This document shows, one piece after another, positions 1-8,844 of a stretch of DNA of 64,000 nucleotides. The position numbers and the translations under genes were made by a program. A model generated the notes under the pieces. The model ran no database searches and was not told the DNA's origin. It saw nothing but the letters and a program-made list of their open reading frames with translations. The stretch spans positions 1-64,000 of IMG/VR virus record IMGVR_UViG_3300044904_000088; one strand, written 5' to 3'. Source of the DNA: a virus. The number at the start of each line of letters is the position of its first letter. Position 1 is the first letter of the stretch.

Positions 1-50
1 AGGGTCTCGCGCCAGGAGCGCCATGGGGTAGAAGCTTGCGTGGTTGCCAT
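1..50 (-). CDS. XRE-type regulator, N-terminal fragment cut by window edge
   Basis: The first 16 codons (MATTQASTPWRSWRET) match exactly the start of the complete XRE protein at 46,654-46,857; the rest lies left of the window. It shows that another copy of the regulator, and so another early region or the closing end of a circular genome, lies upstream. The ATG is at 48-50, seven bases downstream of a good -10 box. Confidence 0.8.
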   Translation of the reverse strand, partial: MATTQASTPWRSWRET

Positions 51-57
51 GCGCGGC

Positions 58-85
58 AGCCTAGCACGTTATACGGCGTTGTCAA
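58..85 (-). promoter_or_regulatory. Sigma70-like promoter of XRE gene, left copy
   Basis: On the minus strand a TTGACA -35 (80-85) and a TAGGCT -10 (58-63) are separated by 16 bases. Only seven bases lie between the -10 and the ATG at 50-48, so the predicted transcript starts at or next to the start codon (leaderless). The spacer contains the imperfect dyad ACGCCGTATAACGT, a possible operator for the XRE protein. Confidence 0.65.
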
Positions 86-200
86 GCCCCTCGGAGACCT
101 GCCGCTGCTCGCCGTGCCGCTCCTGGCCTGGGCGGGGTCAGCGCGCCGCCAGGACCAGCCTCCCTCGTCTCAACACGGCCCGGAAGTGTTCCCCTGAACG

Positions 201-990
201 TCACGTCAGGGCGAGGGCGGCGATGGCCTTCACCTGTATCGGCGTCAGGGCAGCGCTGAACAAGGCAACCTCTGCCATCTGACCAACGAAGTACTCGGTC
301 GCGCCGCCGCTGCCGTCGTCGTCTGCCCCGATCTTCAGCGTGATCGAGGTATTGGCAAGAGTCGAGTTAGAGATGCTGCCCGTCCAGTCCACCCCGTCGA
401 TGTAGATTTGGTTCGCGCTCCCGGCCTTAGTCCAAGCGAAATGGTGTATGCCATAGGCGAATGCCGTCGGGCTAGTGCTGCCTAGGTCTGCGGTGCGGTC
501 CTTCAGGATGTCCACATAGTTACCCGAGATGGTGCGGAGATAGTAGCCGTTCGCTCCCTTAGAGACGATACCTTGGCCGCTCCCCTGGCTCGGGATATTC
601 ACGAGGGCCATGACGGTGAGATTGTCGCCAAGGTCAAAGGCCGCGTTCTCCACGAGGTAGATGTAGCCGGAACTAAACGCACACGAGTTGGCCGTGGGAT
701 CGCTGAGGGTGAGGCGTCCTTGACCAAAGGCCACCCCAGCCGTTGCGATGCCGCTCAGGTGATTTGGGGACGAGTCGGCGACCTGAGGTCCTGTCTGTTC
801 ATTGAGACGCCAATAGCCCACGAGGGACGGCGTGGCCAGTATCAATCTCGGCAGGGGAGTCAGGGCCGAGCGTCTCGCGCGCCCACTTCTGCGACTGGAC
901 AATAGAGGGGATCGGTGGGTCGGGCGCGATACGCGCGGGCCACACCGGGGCTACGGCCGTGAGGGCCAGTAGCAGCGCGAGCAGGCTCAT
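201..990 (-). CDS. LamG/concanavalin-like tail-associated protein, probably frameshifted
   Basis: Two overlapping frames appear to be one gene. An ATG at 990, 13 bp after the preceding fibre gene, encodes a signal-peptide-like start (MSLLALLLALTAVAPVWPA) and stays open to 799. A second frame open from about 902 to 201 encodes a LamG-type domain (LVGYWRLNEQTG, then DSSPNHLSG), but its only start near its beginning is a TTG. Joining them needs a +1 shift near 840-900. The C-terminal domain should be a sugar-binding jelly roll, as in many phage fibre proteins. This is the last gene of the unit 1 late operon; unit 2 has unrelated genes here. A real frameshift mutation, recoding or a sequence error are all possible. 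Confidence 0.55.
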
Positions 991-1003
991 GCTCGCTACT
1001 GTA

Positions 1004-2506
1004 TTACGAGGTTGCGAGCCCGATCTTGCTGTAGGTCGAGCCGGTCCAGCAATAGAGCCCGCCCGTGATCGACGTGCTGTCGAACCAGAGCGGGGCGACG
1101 TAGCTGCTGCCCGGCGCGCCGGCGTAAACGTATACCAGGTTCGCCCAGCCGATGCCGTCGGTCACTGCCGAGTTGGCCACTAGGACGGCCCCCGTAGCGC
1201 CAATGGTGAGCTTATCGGGAAGGCCCGCACCAGCGCCGAACAGCGAAGCCGTGTAGACGCCCCACCAGGTTGCCGTCGCGACGAACTGCCAGTACCGCGC
1301 CGTCTGCGCAGCGAATGACCAGGTGTCGTCGTTGCTCGTGTAGAAGTTGTGGGTGTCGGCCGTGTACCAGGTCGCGTCGTCGGTGCTGTACTGGACCGTG
1401 CAGGAGCCGACTCGGTCGCCGGAGGCGTTCTGCTTGATGCGCGCTCCGGCGACGCTTTGAGCGGTTTGGAGGTCGATACGCAGGGTGATTACTCCAGCCT
1501 CCTGGTACATGTCGACCGAAGATCCGTCGTTGCCGTCGTTGGCCGGGTCTTCAGTACTGTGAGAGGGCTCTTTCGTAGCTCTAGCCCCCGTCGCATATAG
1601 GGCGACATCCATTCCGGCCGCGTGCCCGACGATGAGGTCGCCGCCTGCAGTCATCGGGTTGGTCATGCCACCGCCGGTCACATCGGCAATCGTGGCGAAG
1701 ACATTGGCCCCGGATGGACTGGCCGCCCCGGTGATAGCCGCCACTTCGTCGCTGCTCAGACCGCCCGCCCCGAACACTGTCTCCGCGCCCGAGTCATCCT
1801 TGACGGCGAGGGCCGGCCCGGTCTTGGCGTAGACGCGCAGCTTCCCGGAGCCGGGAGTGCCCGGAGCCGCCGCTACCGTGGCATCGAGGTAGGTGAACAC
1901 GCCCTCGTCGGCCAGCCCGCTTCCACCCGACACGGCTACCCACGTTCCCGACGTGCCAGCTCCGGTGCAGATGTAAATGCTGCCGTCCTGTGTGACTACG
2001 TAGTCACCCACGGCGAAGGTGCCGGTGATGGGATGGCCCGAGGTCGTGCCCCCCACGTAGCGCGTGGCGGCTACCGCGCCGGTGAGGCCCATCGGCTGGC
2101 CGTTGGCGGCATCGCTTCCTGCCGCACCGGTTGCGCCGACACCTAGCTGCTGGCCCTGGTCCGAGTAGACGTGCCAGCCGTTGTCGTCCCATACCGCCAT
2201 GTAGTCGGCCGGGAGCGTGATCGTCCCGGTGATCGCGTTCGCCGCCACCAGCCCGCCCCGGAACAGTTGGAACGTGTGAGACGAGCTATCAGTATTGACG
2301 ACGGAGATCGTCTTGACGACGGTGACGGTGCCAGCCGGGACGGTGTAGATCGTGGCGGCAGAGGCCGCGAGCTGTCCCTGGTACAGCACCTTGCCCGCGT
2401 CCGCTCCCGTGGAGGTGGTGATCTCGTCTCCGGAGATCGTGCAGGTCAGCTTGCTCGCGGCAGAGGCCACGCCCGCGAGGGTATCGGCAGCGGCGAGGAA
2501 CAGCAT
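1004..2506 (-). CDS. Tail fibre / receptor-binding protein, unit 1
   Basis: A 500-residue protein. The start at 2506 (MLFLAAADTLAGV) lies one base after the stop of the collagen-like gene and matches the start of the unit 2 homologue. The N-terminal half, including a GATGAAGSDAANG stretch and DEGVFTYLD, is shared with unit 2. From about residue 285 the sequence is unit-specific and holds a discoidin-like segment (VQYSTDDATWYTADT, then ARYWQFVATA), a fold often used to bind carbohydrate. The pattern of conserved base and variable tip fits a fibre whose distal end contacts the host. No chaperone gene is recognised downstream. Confidence 0.7.
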   Translation of the reverse strand: MLFLAAADTLAGVASAASKLTCTISGDEITTSTGADAGKVLYQGQLAASAATIYTVPAGTVTVVKTISVVNTDSSSHTFQLFRGGLVAANAITGTITLPADYMAVWDDNGWHVYSDQGQQLGVGATGAAGSDAANGQPMGLTGAVAATRYVGGTTSGHPITGTFAVGDYVVTQDGSIYICTGAGTSGTWVAVSGGSGLADEGVFTYLDATVAAAPGTPGSGKLRVYAKTGPALAVKDDSGAETVFGAGGLSSDEVAAITGAASPSGANVFATIADVTGGGMTNPMTAGGDLIVGHAAGMDVALYATGARATKEPSHSTEDPANDGNDGSSVDMYQEAGVITLRIDLQTAQSVAGARIKQNASGDRVGSCTVQYSTDDATWYTADTHNFYTSNDDTWSFAAQTARYWQFVATATWWGVYTASLFGAGAGLPDKLTIGATGAVLVANSAVTDGIGWANLVYVYAGAPGSSYVAPLWFDSTSITGGLYCWTGSTYSKIGLATS

Positions 2507-2507
2507 G

Positions 2508-2834
2508 TCAGCCTCCCAGGGCGAAAATGCGAAGTATGTTGACGCCAGCCGCTGGCGTTTCCCAGTCGGTGGCGTAGTCGGTCCCGGAGGTCTTGGTGAG
2601 AACCTGGTGGATCGTGCCGCCCGTGGGCACACCCACTCCGTTCGTGCCATTCGTCCCGTTCGTGCCAGGGGCGCCGGGGGCACCAGGGGCACCGCCGCCG
2701 CCACTGCCGCCCCCACCACCGCTGACGCCGCCCGGGCCACCGGCTCCGCCTCCGCCGCCGCCCGCCGCCGTGCCGGGGATGCCCGCCAGCGATGCCTTGC
2801 GGACTTCCTTAGTGACGTGCAGCCGGACGCTCAT
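2508..2834 (-). CDS. Collagen-like short tail fibre protein, unit 1
   Basis: This 108-residue protein starts MSVRLHVTKEVRK at 2834, one base after the stop of the upstream tail gene. Its centre is glycine-rich with GXY triplets (GAPGAPGAPGTNGTNGTNG), and it ends VNILRIFALGG, exactly like its unit 2 homologue. Collagen-like triplets form trimeric stalks in phage fibres. It lacks the roughly 55-residue insert present in the unit 2 copy, part of which (GGGM-NPMT-GGDL) occurs instead inside the next gene of unit 1. Confidence 0.7.
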   Translation of the reverse strand: MSVRLHVTKEVRKASLAGIPGTAAGGGGGGAGGPGGVSGGGGGSGGGGAPGAPGAPGTNGTNGTNGVGVPTGGTIHQVLTKTSGTDYATDWETPAAGVNILRIFALGG

Positions 2835-2835
2835 G

Positions 2836-4608
2836 TCAGTCCACCAACGTCCCGCCGACGATGCCGACATAGGTGCCAGCGCCGCCCGGAACGACGGTCA
2901 TCTCGGTCCGGTAGGTGTCCACGAGCCAGAGGGAATCCTCGCCCATAACCGGGTCCACGACCCCTACCGTGTCGCCCTTCTGCAATCCCGGATGCCCGAC
3001 GATGCCGAAGTCGAAGATGCGCCGGAAGCCGTCCTGCTTCGCAAGCTGGGCCAGGGCCGTGACTCCGGCCTCAGTCGTGGTAGCGATGGCGGTCTCATTG
3101 ACGATCACCCGGCGGATCGCGTTGTTCAGGGACGCCTCCATCGGGCCGGTCACACCTTGCGGCTCCGGCAGGGAGACGAGCCCTACTCCAGCGATGGCGA
3201 CGGCCACCACGTCCGCCCTGGTCGAATCCTTGCCGACGACCTTGACGCGGGTGGCCAGCTCATACTCATCGCTGGCCCGCTCCAGAGAGAGCATGTCCAC
3301 CCCCGCGTGGAACGTGTAGGCCGCAGAGCCGAGGGCGATGGGATCGAAGTGGTAGCCGCCCTGCTCGTCGGCGAAACTCTGAAAGCCGACCATCGTGGCG
3401 AGCTGGCTGAACGCCGCCGCGAAGCTGGTCCCATCCGTCACCTCGAAGTCGGCCACGAGGTAGTCCGTCGTCGTGACGTGGGCCGACGGGAACTGGAGAT
3501 GCGTCAACAGGTCGAGCACGATGTCGCTGACCTGCATGTTCAGATAGACGTAGTTCGACGGATCCCGCACTGCCCCGGACGCGCCCGCTGCCTGTGGATA
3601 GGACACGATGGCGGACTGGACCAGGGCGTTTTTCATCCAGTCTCGCGCCGTCAGGGTGATCTCGCGGACCTTCGAGTCCCGCGTCTCGTCCGGCTTGTCG
3701 AGGAAGCCATAGAAGGTCTGGATCTTGTTAGCGTCATCCCCGTACCACTGGTGAACCCAGATCTTGCGATCGCACACGCAGAGGGGCAACCAGGCCGACC
3801 AGAGGGCCTCGTCCATCGCGGCCAGCTCGCACACCACCTCAAGCCCGTCCGAGTCGGTCTGGAGCGACTTGTCGATGGAGATCCGCTTTACTGGGATGGG
3901 CGCGGTTCCGACCGTGCCGCCCCAGAGCAGCATGGCGTAACAGGTCGTGAACATCCCACCTTCGGGGTTCGTCTGGCCCGCCGCAATGTGGATCGACCAA
4001 TAGCGGTGCGGCCCGGCAGCCACCGATCCTTGAAGTGATCCCTCGGCCCCGGGGTCGATGGTGGAGTCCGTCGTCCAGGTCGTCCCATCGTCGGAATGTT
4101 CGACCGACCAGTGCGCCCAGCAACCAGGGTTGTTCTCCTGAATGATCCCCTGGACCATCCAATGGGACACGATGGTCCCGGCGCCGAGGTCCCAGGAGAA
4201 GCGGCCCTCCCAGGATGCGCCGCCCTCTAGCGTCACGGAGGAGTTCATGCCGAACGTACAGTTTCCCGGCCAGCATGCGTCCCCGTTGGCATCCGTGAGC
4301 GTGTCGCTGTAGTAGCCGGGGACCCAGGGACCGCTGAATGAGGAGGATGCCGTGTAGGGACGGAGCGGAGAGTCGCCGTTCGGCAGTCCGTCGGTCCTGC
4401 TCGGCTGGTGGGTAGACGGGTAATACTGCGCTCCCCCGAAGCACCCGCCGAGGAGGTCCTGCGAGGTCGGGTTGCCTCCAGTCTCGGGCACGTAGTCCGA
4501 CGTCACATCACTGGGGTTCTCCAGTTCCACCAGCGCCCGGAAGCCGTGGGCACCCGCCTGGAACTTAGAGACGAGGATCTCCTCTAGGTCACCGGACAGC
4601 CCTTGCAC
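2836..4608 (-). CDS. Tail tip / baseplate protein, unit 1
   Basis: This 590-residue protein starts with GTG and lies one base downstream of the 122-residue tail gene. The N-terminal third contains a discoidin-like jelly-roll segment (VEHSDDGTTWTTDST, HRYWSIHI), which is a sugar-binding fold. The C-terminal two thirds (WVHQWYGDDANKIQTFYGFL, then TARDWMKNAL) resemble siphovirus distal tail and tail-tip proteins. The unit 2 copy is also 590 residues. Its place after the tape measure and before the fibres supports a role in the tail tip. Confidence 0.65.
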   Translation of the reverse strand: MQGLSGDLEEILVSKFQAGAHGFRALVELENPSDVTSDYVPETGGNPTSQDLLGGCFGGAQYYPSTHQPSRTDGLPNGDSPLRPYTASSSFSGPWVPGYYSDTLTDANGDACWPGNCTFGMNSSVTLEGGASWEGRFSWDLGAGTIVSHWMVQGIIQENNPGCWAHWSVEHSDDGTTWTTDSTIDPGAEGSLQGSVAAGPHRYWSIHIAAGQTNPEGGMFTTCYAMLLWGGTVGTAPIPVKRISIDKSLQTDSDGLEVVCELAAMDEALWSAWLPLCVCDRKIWVHQWYGDDANKIQTFYGFLDKPDETRDSKVREITLTARDWMKNALVQSAIVSYPQAAGASGAVRDPSNYVYLNMQVSDIVLDLLTHLQFPSAHVTTTDYLVADFEVTDGTSFAAAFSQLATMVGFQSFADEQGGYHFDPIALGSAAYTFHAGVDMLSLERASDEYELATRVKVVGKDSTRADVVAVAIAGVGLVSLPEPQGVTGPMEASLNNAIRRVIVNETAIATTTEAGVTALAQLAKQDGFRRIFDFGIVGHPGLQKGDTVGVVDPVMGEDSLWLVDTYRTEMTVVPGGAGTYVGIVGGTLVD

Positions 4609-4609
4609 G

Positions 4610-4978
4610 TCAGTCCTCGACCAGCGTGGCGTCCACGGTCCAGAGGCCGGGCGCGATCTGTGACGGCTTGAGTTCCTCCACGATTACGGTCAGCGTCTCT
4701 TCCGGCGCGACCCAAGTGACCGGCGTGACGGTCTCGTGATAGCCGCTCATCGTGGCCCAATCGGCGTCAGTGACCCACGGGAATGTCACCGTCGCCTGCC
4801 GGCGTGGTAAAGAGCCGCTCTGAATAACCTCGTTCTCGGTGGACGGCGTGCCCGCGATGGTCCCGATGATCCCGACGAGGGTGATGAATGGCGGGTGCTC
4901 AAAGCCGCTGTACTTGCCGTCCTCCACCCAGATCGGGCTGATCGAGCCGAGGGCGAAGCCGGAGGTCGGAGCTGTCAT
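4610..4978 (-). CDS. Minor tail protein (distal-tail-like), unit 1
   Basis: A 122-residue protein starting MTAPTSGFALGSISPIWVED, overlapping the tape measure stop as ATGA. It shares start and length with the unit 2 homologue, which fixes the start although the frame is open much further upstream inside the tape measure gene. It lies directly downstream of the tape measure gene, where distal tail proteins are usually encoded. No domain is recognised with certainty. Confidence 0.65.
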   Translation of the reverse strand: MTAPTSGFALGSISPIWVEDGKYSGFEHPPFITLVGIIGTIAGTPSTENEVIQSGSLPRRQATVTFPWVTDADWATMSGYHETVTPVTWVAPEETLTVIVEELKPSQIAPGLWTVDATLVED

Positions 4979-7623
4979 GGCCGTACTCCGCTGTACGAAC
5001 TGAACCGGGAGTTCTGTTTCTGCATCTCTGCCGCGATCTCGTCGTGGACCATAACGGCGAAGCGCTTGGCCGTCGCCCGGTCGGGGTTGCCCTCGAGCGT
5101 GAGTTGGATCGTGCCGATCGTGACGCCGCCGAGGCCGCCCGTGTTCTGGCTGGCCGGGATCACGGCCTCGCCCTTGTGGATATAGGCGAGCTGGTCGCTG
5201 GCCACGAAGGGCGTGCCGGTGGCGTAGTGCTTGGGTATCACCGGCGCCTTCGGCACATTCGCGCTGCTCGGCGAGCTGACCGTGCCGCCCGGAGTAGACC
5301 AGCTTGCGGTAGGCGGCTTCGCGTCGTTCCACCATGCGTCGATCGCAGCCTGAGCCGGAGGAGCGGCGTTCAGCGCTTCGTTGAATCCGAGGCCGAATTG
5401 CGTCGCTATGTTCGCGCCGTACACATAGGCATCGCTGCCGAGGGCGGCGAGGGCCGTCTCTGTGTCGGTCTGGACCGCCTGCCACATCGTGACCACGTTT
5501 GGATCGAGGCTGGCCAGCCCGTCCTTCATGGCTTGGCTTTGGAGCAGGACGTTGAGCTTGGTCCTCTGCTGAGCCTTCGTGCCGTACTGAGAGTCTTCCT
5601 CGAGCAGCGTCATGTAGGCCGACTGCTGCGTGTAGTACTGCTCTTGAAGCGCGTCCTTCTGTGCCTGGGAGAGCTTCGCATAGGTCTTCTTGTCTGCGAG
5701 GCTCTTCTTGGTCGCATTGAGCGCATCGAGGGCGTCGCGCTCTCGGTAGCTGATCGTGGCCTCGTCCGTGACCGCGGAGAGCGCCTCCGACCACGCGCCC
5801 GACAGCGCGGAGCGGCTACTCTTGATGAGGGCCACTTGAGCGTCCGTGCCCTGGCCGACCGTGGCGGTTGCGCTGTCCATCGTCGACTGGACGGCCGGAA
5901 CGACGCCGCTAAAGGCCGTGGTCGTTGCGGCCGTGATCGACGACTTGCTCCCAGCGAGGGCGACGGCGGAGCCTGAGAAGGTGGCCCCGTAGTCCGGCAC
6001 GGCGGGCGTGACGGTGGGCGTTAGAACGCCAGCGTTGGTGGCCGGCACGGGGGTCGCAGCGGTTCCGTAGCCGTAGGGCTGGCCGGTGATCGGGTTGATG
6101 CTGCCCGCGTTGAACATCGAGTTGTTGGCGGGGTGGGGGGCGCCCAGTTTCACGCCGAGGAGGTAGGGCAGAGCCCCGATCCCGAGCATGGCCGCCAACG
6201 GGGCGAGAGAGACTCCCACGGCTGCTAGGAAGCCGCCACCGAAGGTCGTCCCAAGAGCGCCTCCGACCGTGAGCAGATCCGCGCTCCCGGCCGCCGCTGC
6301 AATCTCAGGGCCGCCAGCCGCTACCGCGCCAGCCTCCGCCTCCACGAGCGCTCCGCCAGCCTCCAAGCCTACGGCGCCAGCGGCAACGTCAACCTCCGGG
6401 GATTGCGCCACGACGGCCGCGGCGACCGCGGGGCCGCCCGCTGCTACCGCCCCGGCCGTCCCGGTGACTTCGGCTCCGCCAGCTGCGGCTCCGCCGCCGA
6501 GCCAGGTGGGGAGAGTCAGACCGAGCTGCTCAGCGATCTTCGGGATGAGGGCACCAGCGAGACTGCCGAACCCGGCTGCGATCTTCGGCGTCATCTGGGC
6601 GCCGATTATCAGGAGCGGCCCGAAGCTCTGGCTGACGGAGGCGAGTGCCCCGCCGATGTTGTGCATGAGCAGCGTGAACTGATTGCCCCAATCGCTGCGG
6701 ATCGCGTCCGCTGCCTTCTGCGTCGCGTCCTGCGTATCGACGGTCGAGGTTTGGAACTGATCGAGGCTGGTGATCCCGGGCTTGAGAGCGTCGGCCAGTT
6801 GCGCGCCGGCCCGCGTGCCGAAGTCCTTGGCGGCCACCTGGGCGCGCTGCAAGGGGTCCTGGATCGAGCTGATCTGGGCGATGAGATCGTTGAGCGTCTG
6901 GCCGGGCTTGAGTTGCTTGATGGCCGTGTTCAGTGCCGTGGGCGCCTTGCTCGCGTCGATGCCTGCGGCGGCGAACATATTGAGCAGGTCGACGCCGTCG
7001 GAGAACTGCATGCCCATCGCGGTCAGCGCCGGCGCCATCTTCTGAAGGGACGTCTGGTCGTCGGTCACGCTCGTCCCGTACTTCTGGTGGCTGGCAACGA
7101 GCTGGTCCATGATCGTCCCCTCGTCGCTGGCCGAGAGGTTCCATGCGTCGGTGACCATCTTGAGCGCCGTCACGGCCTGGGCGTCCTGGCCGGTGGCCGT
7201 CTCGAAGGTCAACATCTTCTGGGTGAAGTCGTCGGCCGCCTGCCCGGACAGATTGAAGCCGCTGATGACCTCTGCCAGCGAGGCCTCGACCGAGTCCATC
7301 GACTGGAGATTGCCTCGGTACATCGAGTCGATGGCAGCGCTCTGCTGGGCGAGCGCCTGGCCCGTTAGCCCAGTGTCAGCCGCAAGCTTCTGAGTGGCGG
7401 CGTCGAGTGCCGCGCCCTGCTGGATGGCGATCCCGAAGAGAGCGCCGGCACCCGCGCCGATGGCGGAGCCCATGGCGCTCCGCAGCTTCGAGCCGAGCTG
7501 CTCTCCCATCGTCTGGCCGGCCGACTTGCCAGCCGTGTTCGCGGCGCTTACGGCGTCGGTCTGGAATTGGCCGGTGTCGAGTTGGAGCCGGACACTAGCG
7601 AATATGTCGGCAATGGCGCTCAT
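4975..7623 (-). CDS. Tape measure protein, unit 1
   Basis: This 882-residue protein scaffolds the tail tube and sets its length. Evidence is its size, its position right after the tail assembly chaperone pair (start overlaps their stop), long Ala/Gln-rich helical segments, and hydrophobic stretches (AIGAGAGALFGIAI near residue 60 and an Ala/Gly/Val-rich region around 380-500). The first 380 residues and the C-terminus are very similar to unit 2, while the middle (about 380-560) is divergent and carries indels. From the usual proportionality of tape length to tail length I infer a tail of very roughly 130 nm. Confidence 0.9.
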   Translation of the reverse strand: MSAIADIFASVRLQLDTGQFQTDAVSAANTAGKSAGQTMGEQLGSKLRSAMGSAIGAGAGALFGIAIQQGAALDAATQKLAADTGLTGQALAQQSAAIDSMYRGNLQSMDSVEASLAEVISGFNLSGQAADDFTQKMLTFETATGQDAQAVTALKMVTDAWNLSASDEGTIMDQLVASHQKYGTSVTDDQTSLQKMAPALTAMGMQFSDGVDLLNMFAAAGIDASKAPTALNTAIKQLKPGQTLNDLIAQISSIQDPLQRAQVAAKDFGTRAGAQLADALKPGITSLDQFQTSTVDTQDATQKAADAIRSDWGNQFTLLMHNIGGALASVSQSFGPLLIIGAQMTPKIAAGFGSLAGALIPKIAEQLGLTLPTWLGGGAAAGGAEVTGTAGAVAAGGPAVAAAVVAQSPEVDVAAGAVGLEAGGALVEAEAGAVAAGGPEIAAAAGSADLLTVGGALGTTFGGGFLAAVGVSLAPLAAMLGIGALPYLLGVKLGAPHPANNSMFNAGSINPITGQPYGYGTAATPVPATNAGVLTPTVTPAVPDYGATFSGSAVALAGSKSSITAATTTAFSGVVPAVQSTMDSATATVGQGTDAQVALIKSSRSALSGAWSEALSAVTDEATISYRERDALDALNATKKSLADKKTYAKLSQAQKDALQEQYYTQQSAYMTLLEEDSQYGTKAQQRTKLNVLLQSQAMKDGLASLDPNVVTMWQAVQTDTETALAALGSDAYVYGANIATQFGLGFNEALNAAPPAQAAIDAWWNDAKPPTASWSTPGGTVSSPSSANVPKAPVIPKHYATGTPFVASDQLAYIHKGEAVIPASQNTGGLGGVTIGTIQLTLEGNPDRATAKRFAVMVHDEIAAEMQKQNSRFSSYSGVRP

Positions 7624-8320
7624 GCGTCGTAGCCCTTCACGCTGCCCGGAACGAGCCGGGCGAGGCGTCGCATCTGGGCTCGGCCCCTGGCCTTGCTAGG
7701 CGGCGGGGTGGGCGGCAGATACCACGGCGGTTCGAGGTCATGGCGAGTTACGGCCACCTCGTACACCGGCACGGGTGCCCGCACGTTCGCGTCGTAGGTC
7801 GCCGCGTAGGTCTCGGCCATTCGGTCTCGCTGGTCTTTCGCTATGCGCGTTTGCGCCGCCTGGTGGTAGAGGAGGACCTGGCGGTAGGTGAAGGCTTGCT
7901 CGAGGTCGTCAGGGCGGATATGCCAGACGGCAAGGGCCCACTCGAGGAGTTCTGCGAGGCTGACTCCACGGCGCGGCGGATGATCGTCAGAACGAGGGCC
8001 GTCTGGCTGGAAGTTTTTGGGTAGGCCACTTCTAGGAGCTTGTCGTAGATCACGTCGATGTCGCGTTCCGTAGCGTCCTCTAGGTCGCCCAGGGCATGCG
8101 TCTGGTCGTAGGCCAACACGAGCTCGCGCTCGGTGTCGGACATAGCCCGTACGCCCTCTGGTGTGTCGGTGCGAACGTTGGCCAGCGCGATAAGCGCGGA
8201 CTCGAGCCGTTCCTGCCATTCCCGGTTCGGCCGCCACTTGAGCTCGGGCACGAGGCGCTCGACGCCACCGATGGTGAAGGGGAGGAGACCGCGAACGATC
8301 TCCTCCTCGTTCGCGCTCAT
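7620..8320 (-). CDS. Tail assembly chaperone, long form made by -1 frameshift, unit 1
   Basis: Reading the short-form frame to codon 102 and slipping back one base at CCCAAAA (8015-8021) gives a 233-residue protein that continues NFQPDGPRSDD and SLAELLEWALAVW and ends at 7620, overlapping the tape measure ATG. The downstream frame has no sensible start of its own. This is the gpG/gpGT arrangement known from lambda and most siphophages; the fusion helps coat the tape measure protein before tube polymerisation. Unit 2 has the same architecture. Confidence 0.85.
7841..8320 (-). CDS. Tail assembly chaperone, short form (gpG-like), unit 1
   Basis: A 159-residue protein read in the zero frame, starting MSANEEEIVRGLLPF and overlapping the tail tube gene stop (ATGA). 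Residues 1-100 are well conserved with unit 2; the part after the slippery codons turns Ser/Thr/Arg-rich, as expected for read-through of the unshifted frame. It lacks a 16-17 residue Cys-containing segment that is present in unit 2 after the residues ERELVLAYD. Confidence 0.8.
   Translation of the reverse strand: MSANEEEIVRGLLPFTIGGVERLVPELKWRPNREWQERLESALIALANVRTDTPEGVRAMSDTERELVLAYDQTHALGDLEDATERDIDVIYDKLLEVAYPKTSSQTALVLTIIRRAVESASQNSSSGPLPSGISALTTSSKPSPTARSSSTTRRRKRA
8015..8021 (-). other. Programmed -1 frameshift slippery site, unit 1
   Basis: The heptamer C-CCA-AAA (X-XXY-YYZ) lies in phase with the chaperone frame: the CCA codon begins at 8020, exactly 300 bases after the ATG. Shifting back one base joins it to the conserved downstream frame. 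The heptamer is kept in unit 2 although the adjacent bases differ. Confidence 0.85.
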
Positions 8321-8844
8321 ACCGTCAAGCGCTCAATGCTATAGGGGGCCAGAGTGGGATTGGCCGGGTCGCCGTAGCCGGTGAAGGTCACGGGAGTGCC
8401 GGCGGTCTCGGTGGTGCCGAACGTGCAGGTGATAGGGCCGGTCTGGAGTGCATCGGTGATCGTCACCGTGGCGGGCTGGCCGTCCGGACCAGTGGCCTTC
8501 ATCACGACGTCGTGGTGATCGGCGGTGAGTACCACGCCGATGCTCTGGGTGAGCTTGGTCATGCCAGGCGTGCCGGCCACGCTGGCCAGTGAGGTGTTCT
8601 GGAGCGCGGCCTGGAGCTTGGTGAGGGCGAGCTCGTTGAGCTTGGTCGTGAGCTCGGCCTTGATCTTGACGATCCGGGTCAGGCCCTTGATGGGACCGAC
8701 GGCCCCCTGAAAGTCGGGCTCGTACCGGGTCACCGTGATCACGAGCTTGGCCGGGTCCTCGGACGCGCCCAGCTCGACGCTGTCGTACTGGAGAGAGTCT
8801 GGCGGCCCGAAGAAGACGTCTTCGGGCGTGATCGTCATTGGCAT
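8317..8844 (-). CDS. Major tail tube protein, unit 1
   Basis: A 175-residue protein (MPMTITPEDVFFGPP at the start) in the standard tail tube position, between the tail terminator-like gene and the tail chaperones. It is very similar to the unit 2 protein of the same length. Phage tail tube proteins polymerise into the hollow tube through which DNA passes. Identification rests on size, position and the beta-rich sequence (LVITVTRYEP, then GTPVTFTGYGDP). The start has its own Shine-Dalgarno sequence (GGGGAG) rather than a coupled overlap, as expected for a highly expressed gene. Confidence 0.75.
   Translation of the reverse strand: MPMTITPEDVFFGPPDSLQYDSVELGASEDPAKLVITVTRYEPDFQGAVGPIKGLTRIVKIKAELTTKLNELALTKLQAALQNTSLASVAGTPGMTKLTQSIGVVLTADHHDVVMKATGPDGQPATVTITDALQTGPITCTFGTTETAGTPVTFTGYGDPANPTLAPYSIERLTV

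Larger units (their letters stand above)
1..127. repeat. 127-bp perfect direct repeat, left copy
   Basis: Bases 1-127 are identical to 46,808-46,934, a spacing of 46,807 bp. The first mismatch to the right is at base 128 (c here, a in the other copy); the left limit lies outside the window. The repeat holds the first codons of the XRE regulator gene and its promoter. The structural genes beyond it are clearly homologous between the two units but carry many substitutions, so the perfect identity stands out. It could mark a recombination junction, strong selection, or the point where an assembler joined two genome variants. Confidence 0.95.

Noticed and set aside
1-127. The 127-bp repeat as a phage attachment (att) site
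   Set aside because: It is fully occupied by a regulator start and promoter, no integrase or tRNA fragment is present, and identity ends without an att-like core.
6188-6682. Ala/Pro-rich plus-strand ORF opposite the tape measure gene
   Set aside because: It is the antisense of the Ala/Gly-rich hydrophobic segment of the tape measure protein; low complexity explains the open frame.
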